In this document: positions 22,509 to 32,697 of the stretch, piece after piece
Position numbering within the stretch: position 1 is the first letter of the stretch
How the letters are laid out: each line of letters begins with the position of its first letter
NCBI RefSeq assembly: GCF_014066305.1
Contig: NW_023501089.1
Coordinates: 62,001 to 126,000 of the forward strand
DNA length: 64,000 nt
DNA from: Letharia columbiana
Taxonomy: Eukaryota; Ascomycota; Lecanoromycetes; Lecanorales; Parmeliaceae
Direction of reading: 5' to 3'
Translations under genes and position numbers: made by a program
The notes under the pieces: model-generated
What the model was told of the DNA's origin: nothing
Databases searched by the model: none
Seen by the model: only the letters and a program-made list of their open reading frames with translations

Positions 22509-23900
22509 TTAGAGAAGACGTGCCTTTGCGGAAACCCTTTCAGAGGCTTGGCTTAACATTGTTGGAGGAGTCTGCTCCGGAACTGAATTTGGCGATGGTT
22601 TTGGTGGTGCAGCTTCCATATAGAGCCACGTAGAGATAAAGACAACAAGAGTCCCCGGCAGAACCAAAAAAGACATCTCAGCCCCGAACAGGATAGGGGA
22701 GAGATATAGAAGGATTCCTGTTGATACAGCAGTAGCGAAGCATTTAATGATCGCATCCGCGTACTTGTAAACTGCAGTGATCGCAAGGCCAATGAAGACA
22801 TTGCTGAGCACCACCATGATGGCTCCAATGCTGTTGTAGCCGGTGAAGAAGGACGGTTCGTCCGGCTTCATGATCTTCATGATGATGTGGATGACTAGGT
22901 TGATGGCGGCTCCTGAGGCGTACAGAGTCTGGTTATCCCCGTGCAAAGACGCAGTTCCCCTCTTACAAAGGCTCTGATTATAGACACCCGCGGATGCACT
23001 GAGAAATGTCTGAAAGATGAGTAGCGTATAGGTTGAGAGTGGATATGAGGCACCAGTGTCAGGGTGATACTGGGTCACCATGAGGCCACAGATCTGTCGC
23101 TCCGTTAGTGGATGATTCTGTGAATGCTTGTGGGGCACCTGCCTGTATAATTATGGCGATCCATTGGAGTTTGACAATCCTGGTTCCGAGAGCAAAGAGC
23201 ATGACCAGCGCTGTGACCAATGTGATTCCGGACTTTAAGAGTTGAATGGTTCCGGGATCTGCGAGCTTGTAGGCCACGAATATCTGCATATCACAACGTC
23301 AGAAGACGCTCCTTCTCGGTCACTAATATTGCCTGTAGGTTGCATACCGTATTGTTGATCAAAGCATATAGCAGAGCCAGCGTGAAAAAGCCGTATTTGG
23401 TATCCATAGGCACTTCATTTTTGCAATAATTCCAGAACTCCTCCAGTGTCAATTCTCCCCCTCTAGCGTCTGGCGACAGTGGGATCTTGACATGGTCCTC
23501 GCTTCCTTCTTTTCCCTCCTCCAAAGTAGATGTCTCACTGAAAGTCCTCGAGTCATCCTTCTCTTCCAGCGATAATCGCTCCGGCGTGGCTGCTGCCACC
23601 TGGTACGCAAAACCCCTAGCAGCATGCCGCCTCCGGCATTCTCGGTAGAACAGGAATGTTGATAAGGCACATTTGAGGAACTCGGATATGGTGATGGAGG
23701 ATGAGGTTGAAAAGGTATAGCTGTGGGCTGGTCAGCAGGCCGCTCACACGATTGTTCCATTCTGGAAGTACTAACCTTCCACCCTTCTGCGCTATCTTAT
23801 AAACTATTCCAATACCAACCTGGATTGCGACGAGAGCGAGTGCGGCAGCATAGGCGGGACTCCATCCCGCCACAGTACTTGACAAAGATGAGCGCAACAT
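22509..23900 (-). CDS. nucleotide-sugar transporter, SLC35A (UDP-Gal/UDP-GlcNAc/CMP-Sia) family
   Basis: The exons are 23776-23900, 23348-23720, 23143-23283 and 22509-23093 (407 aa; all phases agree). The intron at 23094-23142 needs a GC donor (GCAGGT). Family signatures are VAYKLADPGTIQLLKSGIT, LIFQTFLSASAGVYNQSLCK, HGDNQTLYASGAAIN and VYKYADAIIKCFATA, with about ten hydrophobic segments. A Glu/Ser-rich loop lies at about residues 80-135. Such carriers exchange a nucleotide-activated sugar for a nucleoside monophosphate across the Golgi membrane. Next to a nucleotidyltransferase pair and a membrane glycosyltransferase-like gene, it probably imports the cluster's activated donor. The 3' end may be spliced into the next gene (donor at 22535, acceptor at 22461) instead of ending at 22509. 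The start at 23900 is chosen because earlier ATGs add only unrelated residues. Confidence 0.82.
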
Positions 23901-26900
23901 TATTGTCTGCAAATGACAGTACAATAGATCCAATGTAGAAAGGAGTGAGATTGAAACATTGAGGGGCAAGTATAAAGACAGACAGAAGAATAGGATAGGT
24001 AGGTAGAGTATTAGAGAGATGTTGGTATAGGCGAAAGAGTGCTTTTTTTGGCACTGCTTCCCAGGTAGCGACAAGTCGTAGCAGCAGTCGGCAAATGCGC
24101 CAACGCCAAGAGAGGCACAGGAAATATTAGGGTCAGATTAAACATAGTGCAGTTCGTATTTAATAAGGTAAAGAAAAGTAGGCCGGCTATCCTTACTTAG
24201 TCTTTGCTGTTCTCGTACCGTAATCTCGTAGAGTCAGAATCCCGTGCTTACGCGGTCGGTTGCTACTCTACTTTAGTCTGTTCGCCAGGCAGGTGCCGTT
24301 CCAGCCCCTGAATTCTAGCGCAATACCGTATCATACACTAGCGTGCTCGCATCGGAGACAAAAATATCTGAAACTTCACCAAGAGCTGGTCAGACGTTAG
24401 TGAAACTTGGCATTCTTCAGCCCTGCATGCGCTTGCGCATCGTTATCAAGACTCCAGATTCTGCACAACCACGACTGGTTCTACCTTCAAATACTCATCA
24501 ATAATGAACGGTGTTGAAATCCTCTCAATTGTAACTGGCACTGGGACTGGGAAATCTGAAACTGAGAAGCCTCCATAGCCGAGACCGATGTAATCCTTCT
24601 AATTTGACCTTCCACTTCGGGACCATGTTTTCCTTTGAGGCTTTACGTACCTTTTATGGCTGATGCCATTCTCCACAACCCGAAAACCCATCTCGAGGGT
24701 GATTTTTCTCTCACGAGACCGAGTCCGTCCTTCGAGACCGAGATCGACCTTCGGGGCTGATACGATTCTCCTCAGAGCAAAAGCCCATCACGAGATGACT
24801 TCATCTCACGAGACCGAAGCCATCCTTCGAGACCCAGGTCAACTTTCGGTCCCGATGAGCTGCTTTGATATCGACACAGAGCGGCTTTCTGAATCAAGCC
24901 GTGACCACTGACGAGACCAACAAATCCTGCGAAGCTGACGCAATTTCCTTAGCCGAATACTTTCATCCGGATTGATGCAACTCTGCTTGCTAAAGACGTC
25001 CGTGCCCACCGGCCAGGCCGACGGTGTCCTTGACCATAGAACTTGCTGTTCGAAGATCGTGTTATCCCTCGAGGCTGATGCTGTCTTTGGTATCATAGCT
25101 CAATTGCACTTTTCGAACGTTCTTGTACCGGACTGTTTGCTGTGTCTCATACCGCTCTCTGTTGCGCCGCACGACTGACTCAAACAAGCAAAGTCTCGCA
25201 ACAAGGCTGTTGACTGTCATTTTAGTCTCGTTTGCCGGTGAAGTCTGGCTTAAACTTGACCGAAATCACTTTCTAAGTTAGGGGAGATGTTTGGTCGCTG
25301 CTGCGACATTGTCTTTGCCAGCGTTTAATACGAAGCACATGCAAGTCCATAACGAATAGGGAAAGAATAGTACAATCATAGATGTTCAGATTTCATCGAT
25401 CTTGAAGAAGGCTGAGTGCGAAATGGCAATGACTTTCGGCGTAGCAACAAATGTCTTCACCAATGCAATAAAAATTACGGTGACATACTTTACTTCTGCG
25501 TGGTGGCCTCAAGGTTCTAAGAAGGCTCTAAGAAGGCAGTATACTTGGTGTAGAAACCGATCGGTTTGCTAATATAGTATAGGTACCGACAAAGACTCTA
25601 GAAGCCTTCCTCACTACTTTATGACAGTCAAATAAGAACAGTTATAACGCAGATCATCCTCGAATCTGGGGAAATCCAGTCGCAACCTTCTCAACTTGTG
25701 GTATCGTGTCTAGGTTAGCCCTGACCACTACATGCCGCGCCGTGAGAGCGGAGATTTGTTCCTTCCATTCGATATGTATTCCACGGATGCTCTGAACCGA
25801 GGCCAGACCCTGCCTAGCTTCCTGCTTGGGGTGCCCGAGAAGAGTGCCCGTCTTTTCCCTTCCAGATCCTGATCGTACACTGGAGCCCAGCACTCTCCCT
25901 CCCCTTCGCAGGCCCGACGGAGATCCTGTCCTTGAATGTCCCTTCACCTTCATCAAATGCTTCAGATGACTTGCGGTCCCAAGCAAGCGAGAATGGACCC
26001 AGCGCAGTATGGAACATTTTCGGATCACAGGAACACGGCCGAAAGGAATAGTGCTGGAGATCGAGGAGCTTGGGGCATCTATCGACCCGGAACGCCAGTT
26101 AGAACCCAGCAATCTGAACAGGGCACCGGCCAATGACATGGCAACTCAGACGTAAAAATTCCATTGGGGATAAGGATTGGAGAGCTCGTGTCGGCAAAAA
26201 TTTCCTTTTCAATTTCGCAGGATCATCGCGACTGGAGCGGAGCTTAACAGTACTCCAGACATTGAATACCAAGCACAGTTCTGCGTCGAATCTGTACAAG
26301 CACCCTTGGATTGTGACAAAGCTCACAGATTGGGTTCCACTTTGCTTTCAGTGGTCTGATCGTAGCCAGCTGCGCAGATCAGGGTGATCCTGTATTGTTC
26401 GTGGTCAATTCGATCATTTGTGGGCTTGATGGAGCAGACAGGAAGCTGCAAAACCTTCGTGTATCCCTCTCCGCCCGTATCTTGCTCTCAGCATCGCTGT
26501 ACTACCACGCTTAGCCAGCTTATATCATCTATGTCAAAGCAAAACGCAACTGGCCAAACTTTTCTCCACCGACCGATTTGTCTTGCGAAGACACTAGCAA
26601 TCGCAGTACTTCAGTACCATGCAACACCTTGGCTCAGTATGTCTTGGAGGAGCGACAGCGTGTACTTTTTCGGACCGGAGAGCATGCAGTTGCTCCAGGC
26701 ATGGGAATGGACTGCGTCACCCCATCTCAGCGTGAAGGTCAGAGGCCAAACCGGACAACCACCAAACACTTACACTGATCCCTTGCCCAAATTCGCCCGG
26801 AATAGTCTGCTATTTAGTCTCGCCGTTGTCTTCCTTGGATTCGGCTACTCATCAGCTTTAGCAAGCTTGTAGCAACCCACCAATCTCATCAACGGCCAAG

Positions 26901-27741
26901 AAAGTTACACCGAGTTCTTCATCGCTAGGAGACTATCCCGATCATACTATATAGATCTAGGCCTAAGGTATTATAGCATCATCGAACAGCTGGTCGAATG
27001 CAATTTTGGATGTGGAGATGATTTCAATAACCTTCAGCTGCAACCTGCAATCCACAAGGAGGTGGTTTGCCCATCGGAGGCGCTCGAACTGGAACTACGT
27101 GGACTCTACCATGATCCCCGACGTGCTTCATCCCACAGAAAATCAGAGATATTGATTTCATTGCACCCTCCGCGTGTCCAAAGGTCGAATGTCCACGTTT
27201 GACAACAGTCAGTCCACTCGCATTACAGCAGCTGAGCCCTAAAGCAGATCCGCCACGGACACAAGTTTGCCCAAGGTACGCTCAGTAACTCCTGAAAGTC
27301 GCCTCATTCTCCAATCAAGCCTTTTCAAGACTTTGCGATGACATCTGATGAAGATTGAGTACATCATTCTGATCCTTGGTCTCTGGAGATTCTAGGAAAA
27401 GCCTCATCTCAGCAGAGGCTCCACGGAAGCTGCTTGGAACATGTGTCACCGCTATCTCTGCCTCTAAGCTACTTAACTCGGATGCGTCGATCCAGTGACT
27501 GTAAAATTTTGGGGCACTGGCTTCACTGACGACAATAAGACCGCGCATTTCATGCCATCATTGAGGGCATCGGAAGCGCCGAGACATGCATATCTCACGC
27601 GTTCCCTTGCATACCGCACCCTTGACTTCGCCTTCTTATATCTCTCTGCCTCGAACCCAAGTCCATTAAATTTCAGGTTCAATAACAATAAAGTCAATAG
27701 TACTGCCATCCACCATATCTAAGCCGCTTCTCCTATTCACC
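23901..27741. other. gene-poor stretch with repeats and unrecognised ORF fragments
   Basis: The first 200 bases are probably 5' UTR and promoter of the transporter. A degenerate minisatellite occupies about 24580-25100. Between 25650 and 27300 there are several 60-160-codon frames on both strands (for example 25654-26139 minus and 26384-26872 plus). They break off and resume in other frames, as decayed genes do, but I recognise no family in them. Confidence 0.5.
24659..24852. repeat. two-copy 97-bp tandem repeat with weaker flanking copies
   Basis: Copy 1 (24659-24755) and copy 2 (24756-24852) both run GCTGAT.C.ATTCTC...CCCAT...CTCACGAGACCGA.....TCCTTCGAGACC..G.TC.A..TTCGG. Weaker copies of the GAGACC.A...TCCTTC core can be seen near 24583 and 24915, and of CGAGGCTGAT near 25071. 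This is a diverged minisatellite. Confidence 0.65.
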
Positions 27742-28314
27742 ATGCTCAGTCGCGCCAACTTTCCCACCTCTCCCTTCAGAAAGGCGTACGAGACAAAATC
27801 GCGCCTCTTCACTCACGGTGGCTCATCTCAGCTCTCGAACCTTCATCGTCTCGCTCCAGGCAGCCCGTCTCTCCCACGCATCACTGGAAACGCAACCAGA
27901 CGCCCTCTCCTCCTCAACACAACCCCCCTTGCCGAACCCCAGCGTGCCCGACGTGCCTCCCTCTCCCTCTGGCCATCCGGCAGCGCGAAGCCCGTCGAGC
28001 AGCGCGTCAGCGAAGCCTATCACCGCTACAGCGATCTGAACGATCGCGAACTCCTGCTGCTATATCTCGATAAGCAGGATGAGGCGTGGATGAAACACTC
28101 ATCTCGCGTCCGTATGCCGAGCTGGGCGGATTATGCGGGGTGGGTTACGAACGGCGGCGCTTTGCTTTATTTTCTCTACTATATAGCGCCGGCGATTGTA
28201 GCGGCGGGTGAGAAAGCCGGGAAGCAGATGGCCCTGAATTGGAACACCATGACGACGACTCAGCGTCAGATATACAACAAGGTCGTGGAGATTGAGAAGC
28301 GCTTGGATAAGTAG
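27742..28314 (+). CDS. hypothetical membrane protein, possibly mitochondrial
   Basis: This is a single-exon ORF of 190 aa with a good ATG context (CACCATGC). Residues 1-90 are rich in Arg, Ser and Pro and nearly free of acidic residues, as in mitochondrial presequences. A charged helical segment follows (SEAYHRYSDLNDRELLLLYL). One hydrophobic helix lies near residues 138-155 (GALLYFLYYIAPAIVAAG), and a short charged tail ends with YNKVVEIEKRLDK. I do not recognise the family. The skew of its composition from random DNA and the ordered domain layout support a real gene. An inner-membrane location is an inference. Confidence 0.6.
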   Translation: MLSRANFPTSPFRKAYETKSRLFTHGGSSQLSNLHRLAPGSPSLPRITGNATRRPLLLNTTPLAEPQRARRASLSLWPSGSAKPVEQRVSEAYHRYSDLNDRELLLLYLDKQDEAWMKHSSRVRMPSWADYAGWVTNGGALLYFLYYIAPAIVAAGEKAGKQMALNWNTMTTTQRQIYNKVVEIEKRLDK

Positions 28315-29993
28315 AGGTCAGCGGTCTGGGATGGCTCCACAGGGGATTGAGGGCGCAGAAGACTATAGCAGACTGGAATCATCCTGAAGACCACGGCGCT
28401 GGAACGACTCCATTTCTCTACTTCCGCAACGTGATTCGACCCGGGAAGACCTGCATCCCTAAATCCCTCCCCCCCAACCGGTAATCCATAGACCCAACCA
28501 TCCCTCCCAAACAGACAAACCCCTACTCACACACCCAACCTCACCCTCTCCGACCCCCCCAACCCGCGACCATCCCATCCCGCAAACCTCAGCTCATCCG
28601 CCCGCCAGAACGACACGACGACATTACCCCCTCCGGCCCCGATCCATCCCAACCTCTCTCCTCTCTCTCTCTCTCTCCCCTCCCTCTACCGCGTGCTCCA
28701 AATAGCGCATGCCTGCAGAACCGATCAGTGACCGCAAAAAGCAAAATCCGTACCTCTGGCCCCCCAACCCCACCCCCAACCCCACCCCCATCACCATCCA
28801 CCGAGCGAGCCCGCCACATCTCCCAATCTCAAACCCCAGTGCACAAACCGCCCACCTCATCCTCTCCCCCCCCCCCCCCAAAAAAAAAAAAAAAAGACAC
28901 ACACGAGAGATCCAGCCGAGAAAAGGTAGGACGGGCACCCGAACAGCATGAACCCCCTAGATTGGAAAATTGTAAGGGAGAGGAAAAACCAAGCCGCTGC
29001 GCATGGGGACGGGCATCTTCTCGTAGCATAGCGGGGGTTGGGGGGTGTAGGGGACAGGGACGGCAGTTGATAGGGCAAATGGATGTGGAGGGGGAGTCTG
29101 CGTCGAGTGAAGGGAGGTGGAAGAGGGTATTTGCAAGAAAGGAGAGGAAGGGGAGAGGGAAAGGTGGGGAGGGTTTGCTCATGGTAGGTGAAAGTGAACC
29201 GGATCTGGCGGCGAATGAGGATCCTTGTAGCAGTAACGAGTGCATCGAGGAAAGATCGTTCCCCACGAGACGACCGGACTTGCAATCACGAGTGTGGCCC
29301 CGTACTCGCAAACTGCAGGCATAGAAATGACAATCGAATCGTTCTGGCACGCTTGTTGGATTGCTCAAAAGTCATGTTTCATTTCCATTAATTCCTTCCC
29401 TACTTCCGGACCTGAAGGACCATCGCATCTCGTCACCCTAAATGTAAATGTGAAACTCTCACATGTCAAAGACACGCTAGCTCGCTTGCTTCATTTCAAT
29501 ACCTTTCCCTGTAATAACACGACCTGACTTGCTTGCTTGCTTCGAGAAGAATTGAGGAGACCTTATGCATTCCCTAAACGCTCGATAGAAAAAGGAAAAG
29601 ATGCGAGCGAGCTTTTGGTGCGAGAGCGACGAGCGAATATGGTAGTGTACCGCCGGTAGCTTCGACCAAATCTATGATCCGAACTCCAGTGCATGTCGTA
29701 TCGATGCATAGGGTAGAGAGATGGAAAGGTGTATAGTGTGGAGTCGTCAGACCTTAGATGGCTGATCTTAGAGCAAGGAGCCGTGACCAGCCCGGTCCTT
29801 GCGAAGTGGAGGACGTGGAGGTTGTTGTGTGGCATTACGTGACATTGGCCTTCGGTTCTCATCTAGATATAAAGTGTCGCCCTGGTTGCTGTATGAAAGG
29901 TCAAGTGGTGATTGCACGGAACAGACGAGTGCGTTCCAACCTCAGGAATACGAATAGCATGCTCGAAAAACCGTGCCAGAGGTGATGCATTCA
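28315..29993. other. low-complexity intergenic stretch
   Basis: 28420-28900 is extremely C-rich on the plus strand, with a CT microsatellite at about 28654-28682, tandem CCCCAAC-type units at about 28760-28790, and a C-run passing directly into an A-run at about 28866-28895. ORFs across it on both strands are compositional artefacts. 29000-29990 holds no supported gene. Confidence 0.6.
28866..28895. repeat. poly-C/poly-A junction
   Basis: An uninterrupted C-run of about 14 is followed directly by an A-run of about 15. It is probably unstable in length between isolates, and could be misassembled. Confidence 0.85.
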
Positions 29994-32697
29994 TCAGAAG
30001 AAGTGTGTGTAGACTTTAGACTCGGCGTGTACTTCCATTTCCTGAAGTAAGGTAAGCAATGGCAAATGATCAGCATGCTAAGGATACATACCATCTTGAA
30101 GGTGTTCAGCTCCTCCTTGATCTGTTGAGCAAGGAGGGGCGTCAAGCGATTGCATGTAGCAATCTCACCTCGTCTATCATACTCCCCTGGTGGCCAGGTG
30201 TCGTGGAATTGTATGCGAGGGCTGAAGCTGATATTGCGGGCCGCAAGACTGCGTGGCGTGCCGGGCAAGCTTTTCGAATCGCTACTGGTGAAGTTCGCTA
30301 AAGACAGAAAATACTCTTCTCCTTCTATATTGACTGAATCGGTCTTTCTGTGTCCGGACCGTGGAGCATGTTCATCGATGGGCGTGGTTGGAGCGCTAGA
30401 GTGAGGACTGTCGTTAAAGTGAGGAATCTGAGGGAGATTGAAGTCGGGGGTCTTTGTATCAACAGGTCTTGCGACAGGAGAAGCCTGGCCTGAGTCCGTG
30501 CCTGCCGATGACATGTCAGCGATTTTCTGTATGTTTTATTGGAATGGTAGAGCTTGAGCTTACGTTTCAGGATGCCTTTCTTGACCGCCGCCAAAACCTT
30601 TGCACGCTCCTCTTCTCCCCCAACGAGGCTACGCCTTCCCCGTGAGCTGTCCGGTCGTGAACTGCCTGGTCGGTCACTGAAGGAGGTCCTCGGCTCTGAA
30701 GCCATGTGTGCAGCATCCATAGAGTTTCTCTCCAATTTTGGAAATCCAGTACCACCTCCAGCTTGGTCATGTGGGTCGGCGTTGACATTGACCTTCTCTC
30801 GCTCAGCCTCGACTGTTACCATCGAAACTTGAGCCATGCTGACTTCTGGCACAGCCGAATCTGCAGCGGGTACGCCCACAACAGACTTTGGCCTGAACAA
30901 CCCGACCAACGAGCGAGAGCCTTTTTTCATGCCCTTGCCCATTTTTCTGATCATTACTGATGCTGAAGAAGCAGTCGAGGATATCGACAAGTTGTCTGTC
31001 GATCCAGTGAAAAAATGCCCTTGCCCGGAATAGATGCCTTCTCCAAGGCCAGCTGCCTCTTGTTTCTGAATCTCAGCTGCTTGCAGAGCTTCTTGTTCGT
31101 CCGCGTAACGATCTTTCCGTAGCTTAGCACGCTCATTTGAGGCAGCGGCAGCACTGTTCTCGGCAGATGCCTTTCGAAGTTCAGCCGCACTACCAAAAGA
31201 AAAGGCTCGCCGTAACCTCGACGATTTGCCTTCCTTCTTTCCCTCTTTCTTATTGAGCGCAGCCAAGTGCTGGGCTGCAGCACTCTGAGGTATTCCAGTG
31301 GGAGTCGTGCTAGTTTGGGCGACGATCGGTGCCGCTGGCAGCAGTGGTTCTGGAGCGGCAAAAGTATGCTCGGAGGAGGGCACCTCAGGGCTCGTTGCCA
31401 TCGGCTTCGAAAGAGGTGAAGGGCTGGTGAGCCTCTTGTTTGCTTCAGACGATCCTCGCGCAGGGATGGTTACGACCTTGGCTTCGTTCCTTGCAATCGG
31501 AGTAGCTTCTTGTGCTGTGGTAGGAGCAGAAGATGGTAGTTCGAATCGCTTAGCCCCTGATGACTTCGGGGCAGAGCGACCCGAAACAGAACTCTCATTG
31601 CTGCCACTACGACCATGGGATGAGGTCGGTCTCTCCACTGCAGGTGTTGTTCGAACTTCCTTCCGTTCCTGTGGTGATGGACCAGCAAGCATTGCTGCAT
31701 AAGACTTTGTCGGGCCTTGTTGCTGCGGTGGCCCTGCTTCTGACAGTGGGATTGCAAAGTCTTTAGCTTCCATGCTGCTGATGCTCCTTCTTCGGTATCT
31801 CTTTGCCAGGTCTGCCGAAGCTTGGCGCTCCCTTTGCAAATTCAGATCATCTTTACTAGCGAGCCTTGGCGGTGCTCCAACGTTGTAGTCATTCACTGTA
31901 GGCGATGAAGCGGTTTGAGCTCCACGGTACGATGGGTACGATGTTAAAGATGGAGTACTGCTTGTCTGTGTAGGATGTGTATAGAGGTGACCGACAGTTG
32001 CCATGCCCGAACCCGACGGCATTGCAGATCCACCTTGGCCTTGATTAGATGTGGTCAATGGTCCGGATGTCTCCGCACGCCGGTGATTCCGTCGATAGCG
32101 ATCTGGCGACGATTTGGCCACAGTGGCATAAGAAGCTGTTTGTAAAGGCGGAAGGCTGAGATCAGCCGTGGAGAGAGGCCTAGAGGCCAGTTGTGGCGGA
32201 ACAGAGGTAATGGCTGAAGCGTTGCCGTCGGAGAGGGTCTGCTGGCGTGAGTTGTTGCTATTAGGAGCACTCAATGGTGTGGAGGCTGTGGTGATTACTG
32301 GTGGGCGAGGTCGATTAGAAATGGACGGGCTCTGTTGTGACGCTTGCTGAGCAAGAGGTACTGATGGTGCAGATGCCGTTCTGTACTCAAGCCGTGGAGG
32401 TGGTACAGCTGTAGGGTGCTGCCGGAGTGGATTGGAACCGTTAGGCAGTAGTGATGGACCGGAGAAGCCATATGGGGACACCGGCGAGGTCGATGTATGT
32501 CCTCTATAGCTCCCAGCTGCCATTCCACCGACCGAAGTGTTGTAGATGTTTCTAGGCATTTGGGAGTTTCGTTGATGTTGCTGGCCTTGTGACCCACTCT
32601 GAAACGCTTCCGAAGATGAAGGGCGCGTTTGGAGCATCGTCATCGTCGATGTTGGCGAAGGATAAGCCTGCACCATAGCAGCCATCATGTACAACAC
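29994..32697 (-). CDS. Bni4-like protein phosphatase 1 targeting subunit
   Basis: The exons are 30564-32697, 30092-30501 and 29994-30041, giving 863 aa. Introns 30502-30563 and 30042-30091 have canonical ends. Most of the protein is a disordered Ser/Thr/Pro/Gln-rich chain. The conserved part is the C-terminus: an RVxF-type PP1 docking motif RNISF, then FSPRIQFHDTWPPGEYDRRG, ATCNRLTPLLAQQIKEELN, and the terminal EMEVHAESKVYTHFF. I know this terminal block from fungal Bni4/Afr1-type proteins, which tether the phosphatase Glc7/PP1 at septins to direct chitin synthesis at the bud neck or septum. An upstream conserved KKGILKR segment precedes it. ATGs at 32697, 32688, 32685 and 32676 all lie in frame and any could be used. 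Confidence 0.7.

Noticed and set aside
28829..29368. 179- and 198-codon ORFs on both strands
   Set aside because: They run through C/A runs and purine tracts; composition explains the lack of stops and no domain is visible.
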